64,000 nucleotides of DNA, taken from assembly GCA_003056245.1 (NCBI GenBank), contig MVDH01000006.1:407394-471393 (forward strand). The letters run 5' to 3'. Source of the stretch: Cellvibrio sp. 79 (GTDB lineage Bacteria > Pseudomonadota > Gammaproteobacteria > Pseudomonadales > Cellvibrionaceae). A program made the translations under genes and the position numbers. The notes under the pieces were generated by a model. That model made no database searches. It was not told the origin of the DNA and saw only the letters and a list, made by a program, of their open reading frames with translations. Shown here one piece after another: positions 18,361 to 27,397 of this stretch (position 1 is its first letter; every line of letters starts with the position of its first letter).

Positions 18361-18936
18361 ATGAACACAAAAATTATCGGCGTTTTGGCAGCGATCCTTT
18401 TCCTCAACACGGCCTGCTCAAAGGAGGAAAATATCCCGCCGTCCTATACCAACACCAGCACCGCCAACACCAGCACCGCCAATACCAGCATTGCCGCCAG
18501 TGTAGCCGTCAATTCAACGGCTAGCTCTACTGAAGTTATTGAAAGCACATTAGCAGAACCGGGCGACGCAACCAGCCCGGCAGCTAGCGAATTTCTTAAT
18601 ACCTATTGGAAGCTTACACGGCTGAATGACACAGAGATTACTGTTAGTGAAAAAGAACGCGAACCCTATGTTGTTTTTAATTCAGAAAAGCGCGTTGCGG
18701 GTTCAGATGGCTGCAACCGTTTGATGGGAGCTTACGCACAGGAAGGCGATAAACTTACATTCAGCCAAATTGCTTCGACGATGATGGCTTGTGCGGAAGG
18801 TGGCGAACAGGCAGAAGCATTCAAGAAAGCACTGGAAAAAGTAGCCAGCTTTACTATTCACGCCGATCAACTGGAGCTACGCGATAATACCGGCCTTGTA
18901 ATCGCACGCTTTAAGGCAGTTGCTTTAACAAATTAA
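18361..18936 (+). CDS. META/HslJ-domain lipoprotein
   Basis: A 191-residue lipoprotein: signal peptide with lipobox LNTAC (Cys about residue 19), then a Ser/Thr/Ala linker with three near-exact NTSTA repeats (residues ~30-45), then a META domain from about 78 (TYWKLTRLNDTEI, GSDGCNRLMGAYAQEGDKLTF, ASTMMACAEGG, LELRD). HslJ/META domains occur in heat-inducible or secreted lipoproteins linked to stress and antibiotic tolerance. The 15-bp repeats coding the linker can change in number by slippage without shifting frame. Confidence 0.82.
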   Translation: MNTKIIGVLAAILFLNTACSKEENIPPSYTNTSTANTSTANTSIAASVAVNSTASSTEVIESTLAEPGDATSPAASEFLNTYWKLTRLNDTEITVSEKEREPYVVFNSEKRVAGSDGCNRLMGAYAQEGDKLTFSQIASTMMACAEGGEQAEAFKKALEKVASFTIHADQLELRDNTGLVIARFKAVALTN

Positions 18937-18956
18937 CAAGCGATAAGTACTAAAAT

Positions 18957-18997
18957 AAAAAGCCTGCCAGATCAAATCTGACAGGCTTTTTATTTGG
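18957..18997. terminator. Bidirectional Rho-independent terminator
   Basis: AAAAAGCCTGCCAGAT and ATCTGACAGGCTTTTT pair over about 14 bp with a short loop and T tracts on both strands. It separates the converging META lipoprotein and AraC genes. Confidence 0.82.
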
Positions 18998-19013
18998 TCG
19001 CTGGAAATTTATT

Positions 19014-20150
19014 TCAATTAGCCGCATCCCCACGTTGGCGAAACTCCGTAGGCGTAATCCCCACCATCCGCTTGAAAAAGCGGTGGAATGCTGAGGGACT
19101 ATTAAACCCGGACTTGTAAATTATTTCCAAAATTGTTTCATCTTTAAATTCCGGTGCAACCAGCAAACGCTTGGCCTCTTCTACCCGATACCGGTTGATA
19201 AACTCAAAAAAATTACTTTGATAATGCATTTTTAAAATGGCAGATACATCACGCGGTTTCAGGCTGATTTGCTCGGCAAAGCGTTCCAGATTGATATTGC
19301 TCTCCAGATACAATTTATCCTCGTGGATTGCCTTCTCAATCACAGTTACCTTGTGATCCATTTTGCTTGGCTGTACCGGCTTGGCGGCGGGGATTGCCTG
19401 GATATTCAATAGCTGGCGAGTATTAATCAAACCGAAAACAAATAAACCATTTACCAAAATGACAGTGAGGTAATTGTCGATAATACCGAGACTGTCACTG
19501 ACTGAAGCACTGACTAACCCCTCCAGCAAATACGCCAGTAACGACCACAGCCAGTGAATACAAAAACCGGCCAGTACCGCATCGGCCAATTTCAATTCCG
19601 ACATGGAAATATCGGAATACAGTTCGCGCAAGTTTTCGCGCAATTTGTATTCTGCAATTACGCAAGCAACGATATACCCAAGGGGAGATAGCTTTACCAA
19701 CGCCCAAAGAAATGCAGCTACTGCATTTTCTGCACCGGTTAATTCAGTTGTGGGTTGCCACTCCAGGCTGTCAATGCCAAATGCAATCAATAAAACTGCA
19801 GCAACAACCGAGGGTAACAAATGAATCAGATTGCGCCAGCGCAGCAGCTTTATTTCCTGCGAGAGCGAGCGCAAATAAAAATAAAGTACCGGCCCCTGCA
19901 ACAATAAACAGGCGGCAAGAATGCTTACGACAAATGGGGTTTGGTTAATAGTTGCTGTTTTTAAATCGCCGTTCCAGACAATCAGCGTGGCAGTTAATAC
20001 CAACGCAATCAGCACAAAAAATCCGGACAAAATCCTGCGTGGTTGAATATGTTTTGCTGGCAACAAATTCAACAATACCGCCAGCACACCGCACTCCACT
20101 GCGGTGAGCACTAACACCAGGTCATGGATGTTTAGAAAGTTGGTTTTCAT
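19014..20150 (-). CDS. Membrane-anchored AraC-family regulator
   Basis: A 378-residue regulator with about seven hydrophobic segments in residues 8-245 and a cytoplasmic AraC HTH domain at about 275-375. The HTH part shows NLERFAEQISLKPRDVSAILKMHY (first HTH), ILEIIYKSGFNSPSAFHRFFKR (second HTH) and VGITPTEFRQRG. Such proteins sense a membrane or periplasmic signal and act directly on DNA. The target is unknown; the nearest candidate on the same strand is the small lipoprotein gene at 20264-20443, and neither promoter is obvious. Confidence 0.85.
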   Translation of the reverse strand: MKTNFLNIHDLVLVLTAVECGVLAVLLNLLPAKHIQPRRILSGFFVLIALVLTATLIVWNGDLKTATINQTPFVVSILAACLLLQGPVLYFYLRSLSQEIKLLRWRNLIHLLPSVVAAVLLIAFGIDSLEWQPTTELTGAENAVAAFLWALVKLSPLGYIVACVIAEYKLRENLRELYSDISMSELKLADAVLAGFCIHWLWSLLAYLLEGLVSASVSDSLGIIDNYLTVILVNGLFVFGLINTRQLLNIQAIPAAKPVQPSKMDHKVTVIEKAIHEDKLYLESNINLERFAEQISLKPRDVSAILKMHYQSNFFEFINRYRVEEAKRLLVAPEFKDETILEIIYKSGFNSPSAFHRFFKRMVGITPTEFRQRGDAAN

Positions 20151-20263
20151 TAGACCTTTCTCTGTAGCAACGCTACTTCATGATAGCAACATCACCCATT
20201 ACCTCCACAAAATCGGGCAACAGGATCAGTGTATGGAGTTTTTTGCTTGGTTGAGTTTCGTTT

Positions 20264-20443
20264 TTATTTAAACACACAGTGCTTGGCGTAATCCTTGGCT
20301 TCGTTGAGAGTAAGGTCCCCTTTGGGCTTCGTCTCAATCGACTTACACCATTCGGGGCTACCTACCTTCGGTGCACATGCGCCGAGCATTAAAGCACCGG
20401 CTACTGCCAGCAGCGAAGTAAGGATTCGTAAATTGACCAACAT
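20264..20443 (-). CDS. DUF3012 small lipoprotein
   Basis: A 59-residue lipoprotein: MLVNLRILTSLLAVAGALML then lipobox LGAC (Cys ~23). The mature part is CAPKVGSPEWCKSIETKPKG followed by DLTLNEAKDYAKHCVF, which matches the DUF3012 pattern of a Trp-Cys and a KPKGDxTxNEAxDYAKHC motif. The mature protein has three Cys, one of them lipidated. The gene lies upstream of the membrane AraC gene on the same strand, 113 bp apart. Function unknown, but the family is conserved in marine gammaproteobacteria. Confidence 0.78.
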   Translation of the reverse strand: MLVNLRILTSLLAVAGALMLGACAPKVGSPEWCKSIETKPKGDLTLNEAKDYAKHCVFK

Positions 20444-20697
20444 ATCGGATTCCCGGTTATTCGTTGTTATATATCGTTATGTAATACAAATGGCCAAACA
20501 TCTGCATATTTATGAACTGCGACAAGGATAGCAGAGCCAATCATCAATAAAAAACGCAGACAGGAATACACGGGCGATTTTTCAGAATGACGTGCATGCC
20601 AGTGTTCATTTGCTCTCGATTGCACTCCCGGCGGACGGATTCCCTCAGCTACACTAGCTCCACTATTTCTCAAGACTGCTCGTTTCAAGGAAGCGCC

Positions 20698-22247
20698 ATG
20701 ACTGATGACGACCGCACCCGCACATCCCCTTTAACCCAGACACTGCAAGAGAATAGTCCGCTACCTGCCTGACCATCATCTGGCATCCGGAGCAGGAATA
20801 CATCGGCAACCAGGCCATCATTGCCGGACAGCAGCTTTCCCTGAGCCGCTACCAGCCGGCATTTTGCAAGGCAGAGCAAAACGGGTTGCCACTGGGCCAC
20901 ACAGGCATATCGCGCACTCCGGTGGAATTCTCACTAAGCGCGGAAGGTGGAATTACTATTAATGTACCGGCCAGCAGGATGCAGGTAGAACTGGATGGCC
21001 AGGAAATTCGGGGCAATTATCAGTTATCACCCGAACAAATCAGCAATGGCGTCATTATCGGCCTCGGTCGCGCAGTGTTGTTATGCCTGCACTGGTTAAC
21101 ATTCCTGCCAAAGGACAATGCGATTGATGGGTTAATCGGGGTAAGTAGCTGCATCCAAAAAGTCCGCGATCAAATTTTTCAGATTGCACCGACTGACCAC
21201 GGCGTACTGGTGTTAGGCGAAACCGGAACGGGCAAGGAAGTTGTAGCCCGGGCAATCCACTCTCTCAGCCTGCGCAAAGATAAATCGCTGGTCAGTGTAA
21301 ACATGGCTGCACTCAATGAAGACCTGGCCGCCGCCGATTTATTTGGCGCAGCCAAAGGGGCTTACACCGGTGCGCAAAGTACACGCAATGGATTTTTCCA
21401 GGAAGCGGAAGGCGCAACATTATTTCTGGATGAAATTGGTAATGCTCCCCCTAATACACAACCGATGTTATTACGTGTTTTGGAAACTGGCGATTACCGC
21501 CCACTGGGGGCAACCAAAGATTTATCGACGAGCGCACGCATCATCGCCGCAACCGATCAGGATTTATATGGTGGAGCGTTTAATCCTGCATTACTGCGCA
21601 GACTCGAAAGTTTCGTCATCAATTTGCCGCCGCTGCGCAGTCGTCGCGAAGACATTGGTGTTTTGATTATTCATTTAATGCAATCAGCATCGCTGGCCAA
21701 TATCACTGATAAAAATTTATCATTTACTCTGCTTACGCAATTTGCCACTTATGATTGGCCGGGGAATGTTCGCCAGCTACGCAATGTACTCAAAAGCGCT
21801 TTGCTTGGTATGGCAAATGATGAACCTGCATCATTTTCCTCGCTTATTGGTTCGCCCCTGAAACAAAAAATTTACGTCAGAGAGCTCACCACAATACAAC
21901 CTGTAACGCCGTCTTCAATACCCGTGCGCCATGAAAAACCAACAAGAAAAAAACTGAATGAGTTAACAGAAGAAGATGTTCTGACCGCACTTGAGGAAAA
22001 CGATTGGAATATACAAAGTGCAGCTCAGGCGCTGGAGATTTCACGGCCATCAATGTACAAACTTATCGAAGCCAATAAGCATATACGTCGTGTAGAGAAA
22101 ATTCCGCACGATGAAATTTACAAGACCTGGCATGCAGCCAATAACAATATCGAACAATGCGCATCCCTATTAAAAACACCTGCTGAAGCATTACGAAGGT
22201 ATATGCGAGGCTTGGGCATAAACGTGCAGGCAGATCCAATCGCCTGA
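20698..22247 (+). CDS. FHA/sigma-54-dependent regulator, frameshifted near its start
   Basis: The reconstructed 516-residue protein starts at ATG 20698 after CAAGGAAGCGCC. The first ~20 codons (MTDDDRTRT...) run into TGA at 20770, while the frame one base back continues ATCLTIIWHPEQEYIG into the rest of the protein, so one base is missing near 20759. Next come an FHA-like N-terminal part (~30-125), the AAA+ sigma-54 activator domain (GVLVLGETGTGKEVVARAIH Walker A; GAYTGA sigma-54 loop; TLFLDEIGN Walker B; LLRRLES), and a C-terminal FIS-type HTH (NDWNIQSAAQALEISRPSMYKL). It activates RpoN promoters when phosphopeptides bind the FHA. Expression from an internal TTG near 20886 would lose half of the FHA domain. 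Either a true lesion or a sequencing error. Confidence 0.75.
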
Positions 22248-22379
22248 TTTACATAATTATATTTTTAATACAATTACCGATAAGGCATAAAATCGACTTC
22301 CGCGTAAATATTAAAAGCTCACCTGTTACCGATTACTAACTGGCAGCAGGTGAAAAAAATCAACGTTTATAAACATAAT

Positions 22380-22784
22380 TTAAAACCAGTTTGGTGTACA
22401 AGCTAACCAAACAACATTACGTATATCAGAATTGCTTCTAACCAACTCACTAAAGCGCATTCCACGCCCGGATATATCGACTTTGTGGTTAAAGTTTTCA
22501 AGATCAAAGCCACCATTTTCCCTGCTGTATTCATCCTCGAACGGCCATAGGTAATAATCGAGCACTGCGTCATCGCTACCATAATCAGTCACTTCAAAAT
22601 CTTCGCCCAAAATATCCATAACATCATTTATATCGCAGGCGCCATTTTTTATCTTTTTAAACATATCCATTGCATACCCATGGGACATTTCCGCTGCTCG
22701 GGCTTGATAAATAGTCAACGGATGAGCAGTTCTAAAAAATCGCCGTGTCGATTCGGCGTGGCATGACATCACACAATGTTTCAT
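22380..22784 (-). CDS. Unrecognised acidic protein
   Basis: A 134-residue soluble protein. The start was set at ATG 22784, which follows AAAGGAT; an in-frame upstream extension to 22841 has no ribosome binding site. N-terminal MKHCVMSCHAESTRRFFRTAHPLT, then an acidic middle (IKNGACDINDVMDILGEDFEVTDYGSDDAVLDYY, read in pieces) and a Trp-rich end. There is no signal peptide or known motif. It follows the paralogous pair at 22835-24162 on the same strand and may share transcription. Function unknown. Confidence 0.5.
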   Translation of the reverse strand: MKHCVMSCHAESTRRFFRTAHPLTIYQARAAEMSHGYAMDMFKKIKNGACDINDVMDILGEDFEVTDYGSDDAVLDYYLWPFEDEYSRENGGFDLENFNHKVDISGRGMRFSELVRSNSDIRNVVWLACTPNWF

Positions 22785-22834
22785 AAAACTATCCTTTATT
22801 GAATTAACATCAATTATGTATGCAAAAAAAATTA

Positions 22835-23461
22835 CTAACATGCAACGAAAAGCCCTGTATCATCATTGTATGTCACTACAATTTCTGATTTTTCAGCGTT
22901 AAATGATAGAGTAGTCATTGGTGAACTCACATTTGAAATGACTGTACTACTTTTAATATGGCTTTGGATCCAGATATTTATTGTATGACTGGGTTTCATA
23001 ATGACCGTGTGCCCCAACATCACTTGTGATGCAGAAATAGGATTTCCTTTCACTTCATCTCCATTCAGGCTTGCATCTTGATAGAGTCCCACTGTTATAA
23101 TTTTCTTTTCCTTATAACTATTTTTAAGTGCATATACACCAGCATTTCCACCATCTTGCGGATGGCTTATGCTTCCATCCGGTTTTAAGGTATAGAGTTT
23201 TCTGGTACTTGCTCCCAAGTCGGTATAAGAATGCTGAACAATCGGACAATCAACATCCAATTGCGAAGTGGAAGCATAGATCCCATAGACTTCATTCCAT
23301 GATAAACAATTTTTACGCATTGGCTTAAAGACTTGCCAAGCGACGCTAAGATCACTGGCACTGTACATTTTCCCAATAACCACACTGGCATTCGCCTGAA
23401 AAATAATGGCCAGTTGCTCATTAGTAAAATTCACAATTAACTCATATTGATTACTATTCAT
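22835..23461 (-). CDS. Unrecognised beta-rich protein, paralogue of next gene
   Basis: A 208-residue protein. The start at 23461 (MNSNQYELIVNFTNEQL) aligns with the paralogue's N-terminus. Shared features with the protein at 23539-24162: an FTN-(E/Q)-QL opening, VAWQ-x-F-x-P, LSW-x-E-x-YGIY-(A/V)-ST, KLYTL then a Gly/Ser-rich turn, VGLYQDA-(S/T)-(L/V)-NG, G-(N)-x-ISA and near-C-terminal SPMT-x-L-x-F. No signal peptide. The pattern is that of an all-beta binding or crystal-like protein; I do not recognise the family. A hairpin at 23493-23523 separates the pair. Confidence 0.55.
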   Translation of the reverse strand: MNSNQYELIVNFTNEQLAIIFQANASVVIGKMYSASDLSVAWQVFKPMRKNCLSWNEVYGIYASTSQLDVDCPIVQHSYTDLGASTRKLYTLKPDGSISHPQDGGNAGVYALKNSYKEKKIITVGLYQDASLNGDEVKGNPISASQVMLGHTVIMKPSHTINIWIQSHIKSSTVISNVSSPMTTLSFNAEKSEIVVTYNDDTGLFVAC

Positions 23462-23492
23462 GAGGGAAATTCCCATAGCAAATTTTAGAAAC

Positions 23493-23523
23493 AATCGAAC
23501 CGGAAAAATTTTCCAGTTCGATT
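23493..23523 (-). terminator. Hairpin between the paralogous genes
   Basis: AATCGAAC-CGG and CCAGTTCGATT pair around AAAAATTTT. On the minus strand it follows the gene at 23539-24162 and is followed by GTTTCTAAAATTT. It may be a terminator or a partial attenuator that gives the second gene less transcript. Confidence 0.5.
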
Positions 23524-23538
23524 GCATTTAATTTTTAA

Positions 23539-24162
23539 TTATACGAATAAAAATCTTCCGCTCTTTGTGTCGTACGCAGTTGAAATGTCAGTGATTTCCC
23601 CACCAAACCTCAACAATGTCATCGGTGAAGTTACTGTCGTAACAACAGTGTTACTTTCAATTTCTGATTGCAACCACACATACAGGGTTGTGAACGGAGT
23701 CATGACTGCTGTACTTGCGAGCAACACACCGGCCGCAGAAATTGCATTACCGGCAATCTCTGTGCCATTTACAGTTGCATCCTGATACAAACCCACAGTC
23801 ATCAAGTCTTGCTTGGAATAGTTATTCAACAGGCTAAAAGAATTTGGCTCGCCACCGCTAGCAGGAGCAGAAATCGCACCGCTATCAGTTAATGTGTACA
23901 ACTTGTTAGACGCAGCCGGAATTCCGGTACTGGAAAGTTTTTCCAATTTTGCCCCACTATTAATACTCGCAGTCGATACATAAATACCGTACTGTTCCTG
24001 CCAACTCAGAGTATTTGCATTCAACGGATCAAATGCTTGCCATGCGACGTTAGGTGCAGCACCCAAAGTTGGTTTAGCCACAATCACTTTGGTATTCGTT
24101 TGTGCAATCACATCAAGTTGTTGATTGGTAAACGCCATGCTCAATTTAAAGTTAAGGCTCAT
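23539..24162 (-). CDS. Unrecognised beta-rich protein, paralogue of previous gene
   Basis: A 207-residue protein with no signal peptide (MSLNFKLSMAFTNQQLDVIA). It shares the full length with the product of 22835-23461, as listed there, at roughly 35-40% by eye. It is rich in Thr, Ser, Ala and Val, with alternating patterns suggesting beta strands (YVWLQSEIESNTVVTTVTSPMT). Tandem duplicated, non-secreted beta proteins of this size can be lectins, pore-forming proteins or inclusion proteins, but no signature supports any one of these. Function unknown. Confidence 0.55.
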   Translation of the reverse strand: MSLNFKLSMAFTNQQLDVIAQTNTKVIVAKPTLGAAPNVAWQAFDPLNANTLSWQEQYGIYVSTASINSGAKLEKLSSTGIPAASNKLYTLTDSGAISAPASGGEPNSFSLLNNYSKQDLMTVGLYQDATVNGTEIAGNAISAAGVLLASTAVMTPFTTLYVWLQSEIESNTVVTTVTSPMTLLRFGGEITDISTAYDTKSGRFLFV

Positions 24163-24596
24163 ATAATTACTCTCTTAATAAATAAGGATTAGCTTTCTCG
24201 GACAATAAAACGCCTGACCGCAGGAATACTCTGCAATAAATTTTTTCACTTATTAGTGCTGAACTAGATAGCAGAGTTGTTATTAACAACATCTACCTGC
24301 GAACAAGCAATCAATTAACCGATGCGTTTTTGCAATATTTAAATAATTTTAAAAATTCCTTTTAGAAAATATTATTGATAAATGAATGCAAAGTAGTAAT
24401 TGCAACTGGCATGCCAAAGCGGAAATAGCTAAATTCGGGCGGGGATTAATGTTTTATATATAATCTCAAATATGTTTACACGTAAATAAACTAATTTACA
24501 TGATAAAAAAATAGTTATTATTGATTAACCACCAAAGCTAAGGGTTATTAACATCGATCAATAACCGCTCCAGCCAGCTTTTACAGTATCAAAAAA
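24163..24596. other. AT-rich intergenic region
   Basis: About 430 bp without a supportable gene, lying upstream of the paralogous pair and downstream of 24642-25019. It has a hairpin GGTTATT/AATAACC at 24543-24565. The promoter of the pair should be here, but no clear -35/-10 pair stands out in the AT-rich background. Confidence 0.35.
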
Positions 24597-24618
24597 AATG
24601 GGGCATATGCCCCATTTA
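24597..24618 (-). terminator. Rho-independent terminator
   Basis: AAATGGGGCATATGCCCCATTT is a perfect palindrome; on the minus strand TTTTT follows. It lies 24 bp after the stop of the gene at 24642-25019. Confidence 0.78.
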
Positions 24619-24641
24619 TAAATACAGCCACTATTTTTTAT

Positions 24642-25019
24642 TCATGATCGGCAAAGGCATTTCAGCGCATCACTTATCTCATTGAGAAGATCTTGTGCCT
24701 CTTGTGAAAACGAATTAATTTTATCTATAGCAGCTGCCCGCAGGTGAGAAGGAATTTGGTGAAGGTTATGATTTAATTGCTGGCTGCCTAGCCATAAGTG
24801 AAGATTGAAGCCCCCTACAGGAATAGACACATGGATTTTCTCCAAGTCATTTACATGTTTTCTTCCGTTGCCCGTAGTGGCCAATGTAAAGTGCAAATCT
24901 TCCGAGTCATCTCCCCCTTCAAGGTAATAGCTATAAGAGTTCTCATCTGATTTATTGCAAGTTACATACGTTTTTCCATTAATTAAAAAGCTATTCGGCA
25001 ACTGATTGCATAAACACAT
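24642..25019 (-). CDS. Unrecognised small protein with N- and C-terminal Cys motifs
   Basis: A 125-residue protein starting MCLCNQLPNSFLINGKTYVTC at ATG 25019, which follows TTGGAGGTCTGT. It has CLC at the start and a terminal LKCLCRS. The middle is polar with a possible beta sheet (LHFTLATTGNGRK, IHVSIPVGGFNLHLWLGSQQ) and a C-terminal helix. No signal peptide. The paired CxC motifs could bind metal. It has its own terminator at 24597-24618. Function unknown. Confidence 0.5.
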   Translation of the reverse strand: MCLCNQLPNSFLINGKTYVTCNKSDENSYSYYLEGGDDSEDLHFTLATTGNGRKHVNDLEKIHVSIPVGGFNLHLWLGSQQLNHNLHQIPSHLRAAAIDKINSFSQEAQDLLNEISDALKCLCRS

Positions 25020-25106
25020 ACAGACCTCCAAATTTAAAAATAGTGAATAAGGCTTTAAATAAAATCCATTTCAAAATGGTCACCTGCAATTGCAATGCCG
25101 TGCCCC

Positions 25107-25130
25107 ATGCTAATGCTAATGCTAATGCTA
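25107..25130. repeat. Hexanucleotide tandem repeat (ATGCTA)x4
   Basis: ATGCTA is repeated four times in a non-coding AT-rich stretch between the divergent genes at 25019 and 25407. The short frames crossing it look random. A small hairpin TTTACATG/CATGTAAA follows at about 25200-25220. Confidence 0.6.
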
Positions 25131-25406
25131 AAAATCAATTACATAAAATTTATTTTTATAAAAAGTTTCGCACTTACAAAATACTTTTATTTTTTTGTTT
25201 TACATGGAAAACATGTAAATTTACGTGGAAAAAAGTATTACCGAATTACCCAAAAACACACAACTGGAAATGGCATGGTGCTTGCAAAACTCACATCGAA
25301 CACTTTCACAACGGCGACGCAGGCATGCGCCACCAGGGACGGTAGAATCAATGTTGAAATAATGTTCAGTTATGCATTACCACACTTAAATTAAGAGGAT
25401 ATCGAT

Positions 25407-25799
25407 ATGATTAAAAAATGCTTTTTTCAATACACAATGGCCTTAGTATGTATTATCACAACATTCTCCGCTCCAATTACATGGGCATTGACTGAAGGTA
25501 TCGTGATACGCGGAGGGGAATGTTCCGAAGATGCTTTTAGCAGGGGAGCAGAATTAAACAGCAATGGTAATTTGATTGGACTCAGTGCAAATTGCACAAC
25601 CAATACAACCGATAAAGCGCAGTACACAAAGTATTTGGATGGCATAGCTAATAAAAAACATTGTGTAGCAAAATGGAGCCAACTGGAACTAAATGGAGTG
25701 AAAGTAGAAAAAGATCCTGTAGCTGGAAATCGCTACCACTGCCGACTCAGTGGCAAGGCAAAAGATATCGTAAAAGCGTTGGGCAAGTATCCAATGTAA
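25407..25799 (+). CDS. Small exported Cys-containing protein
   Basis: A 130-residue protein with a signal peptide (MIKKCFFQYTMALVCIITTF, cleavage near TWAL). The mature part of about 100 residues has four Cys: GGECSEDAF, SANCTTN, KHCVAKW and YHCRLSG, able to form two disulphides. GAGGATATCG precedes the ATG. No family recognised; probably periplasmic or secreted. It precedes, in the opposite orientation, the Ser/Thr kinase gene at 25973-27199. Confidence 0.55.
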   Translation: MIKKCFFQYTMALVCIITTFSAPITWALTEGIVIRGGECSEDAFSRGAELNSNGNLIGLSANCTTNTTDKAQYTKYLDGIANKKHCVAKWSQLELNGVKVEKDPVAGNRYHCRLSGKAKDIVKALGKYPM

Positions 25800-25972
25800 T
25801 GATTTAACGAGTCTAATATAAAGAAACCAGAGTCCTATGTCTAGTCTTTAAAGATTAAACATGGGACTCTGCTTGCAAATATATCCTTACCAATCATGAG
25901 TCGAATATTTTTTGCATTCCGGAACTGCAGCTTTTTTATTAAAAGAATCTCTACATTCATTCAATATTCTCT

Positions 25973-27199
25973 CTAATTATCCCGCGTTAAATTAATTATC
26001 TTAATCTCCGGATCAATCCGGTACTTCACACCGTTGATAGTGCAACAAAAATCCAAACACCAAACTTCACCTGCACTTAATGCAATCTGAATTTGCTGGC
26101 CATTCCTTTTAAGCGGAGATATTCTTTTGGTTTTATCTTTTACGGGAGAAAATTTTTGAGGGATATTTTTTTCGGAGGAATAGTTTTTGTATAATTTTTT
26201 AAAATCGCGCCAGCAAGCTTCGGCAACCCGTTCGAGGAGCGGCGTATCTTCATTAGTATCAGCTTGATGGCGACTTTCGAGATCATCCACAACAACATCT
26301 TTATTATAAAGTCGCCATAGAATTTCTAATTCGTCGCCACGCTGGAGGCTAATAATATCGCCGGAGACATTCGAGCTTCCCACAGTGCAGCTTTCAAACG
26401 AATCCAGCGCTTCAATTACCTCTCCCATTGACGAAAAACGCTGGCAAGGCTGCTTGGCTGTCATACGGCGAATTAGCTGAATTAAAGGATAAGGTAGTTC
26501 AAGTGGGTAATCCCACTGGTCGGATGACGATTGAACCAACGCAGCAGCGAGCGCCAATCCACCAAGATCTGCGAATGGGCGCCGTCCGTTGAGTAGTTCA
26601 AATAGAATTACGCCAAGTGCATACACATCAATTTGCGGAGCAAGGGGAACACCCAACAAACGTTCTGGCGCCATATAGGCAATAGTACCTTGTGGGTCCT
26701 GTTGCAATAGGGAAGTAGTTGTTTGCGTATCCACCATGCAGGCCAAACCAAAATCCAGAATTCGAACCAGCCCCTCCGGCTCCAACATTAAATTGGAAGG
26801 TTTTAAATCACCATGTATAAGTCCGCAGGTATGAGCTTGTTGCATGGCTTCAGCAATTTGCCGCACAACATCCAATACAGTTGAATGCTTTGGTTTATCG
26901 TTGGCGATAATATTTTTGAGGGTTTCACCACGTACCAACTCCATAATAATGGCGTGGTTATTTTCATTTTCCTCCAACGCATAAATTTTTACGAAGGCAG
27001 CATGACTGAGTGAGGCGGCCATGCGCGCTTCACGTATCAGGTCTGCGGCAGGTGATAGCAACCCATCTGCATTCAAGCACTTGATGGCCACACTCCGTTG
27101 CAACTTGCTATCCCATGCCTCGTAGACTTTACCAAAACCGCCCTGCCCCAAACAGGAAACAATTTGGTAGTGCTTAATAACAGCAGCCCCGGGAGACAT
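25973..27199 (-). CDS. Hanks-type Ser/Thr protein kinase
   Basis: A 408-residue soluble kinase with no membrane segment. Kinase domain ~10-265: glycine loop LGQGGFGKVYE, ATP-binding Lys in VAIKCL, catalytic loop HGDLKPSN (Asp131; HGD instead of the usual HRD), metal-binding DFG in RILDFGLA, and activation segment GTIAYMAPERLLG. The remaining ~140 residues have no recognised fold and include a Lys-rich stretch (SPVKDKTKRISPLKRNGQQ). The HGD form lacks the Arg that usually couples activity to activation-loop phosphorylation, so it may be constitutively active. The substrate is unknown; the sigma-54 FHA regulator at 20698-22247 is a conceivable partner but 4 kb away. Confidence 0.87.
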   Translation of the reverse strand: MSPGAAVIKHYQIVSCLGQGGFGKVYEAWDSKLQRSVAIKCLNADGLLSPAADLIREARMAASLSHAAFVKIYALEENENNHAIIMELVRGETLKNIIANDKPKHSTVLDVVRQIAEAMQQAHTCGLIHGDLKPSNLMLEPEGLVRILDFGLACMVDTQTTTSLLQQDPQGTIAYMAPERLLGVPLAPQIDVYALGVILFELLNGRRPFADLGGLALAAALVQSSSDQWDYPLELPYPLIQLIRRMTAKQPCQRFSSMGEVIEALDSFESCTVGSSNVSGDIISLQRGDELEILWRLYNKDVVVDDLESRHQADTNEDTPLLERVAEACWRDFKKLYKNYSSEKNIPQKFSPVKDKTKRISPLKRNGQQIQIALSAGEVWCLDFCCTINGVKYRIDPEIKIINLTRDN

Positions 27200-27329
27200 A
27201 CATATCCATTTAATTATTTATCGGTAAGCTTTTCCCTTTCGGATCGCTTGAAAATAAAGGGAGCTATAGAACCATAAAATAAAAATCTCGGGCTTGGCTT
27301 AATGATTTTTATGCCAGAAAATTTTAAAT

Positions 27330-27363
27330 AAAAAAGCCCGTCATCAACGATGACGGGCTTTTT
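27330..27363 (-). terminator. Rho-independent terminator of chitinase gene
   Basis: AAAAAGCCCGTCATC and GATGACGGGCTTTTT form a 15-bp stem with an AAC loop. It lies 35 bp after the chitinase stop and works in both directions, with the kinase gene beyond. Confidence 0.85.
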
Positions 27364-27397
27364 AGACAGACGAAATTATTTCGTCAACAACAAACTA

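Noticed and set aside
25043-25394. Two overlapping frames with an MLMLMLML stretch
   Set aside because: They arise from a hexamer repeat and AT-rich DNA; no family pattern or ribosome binding site.
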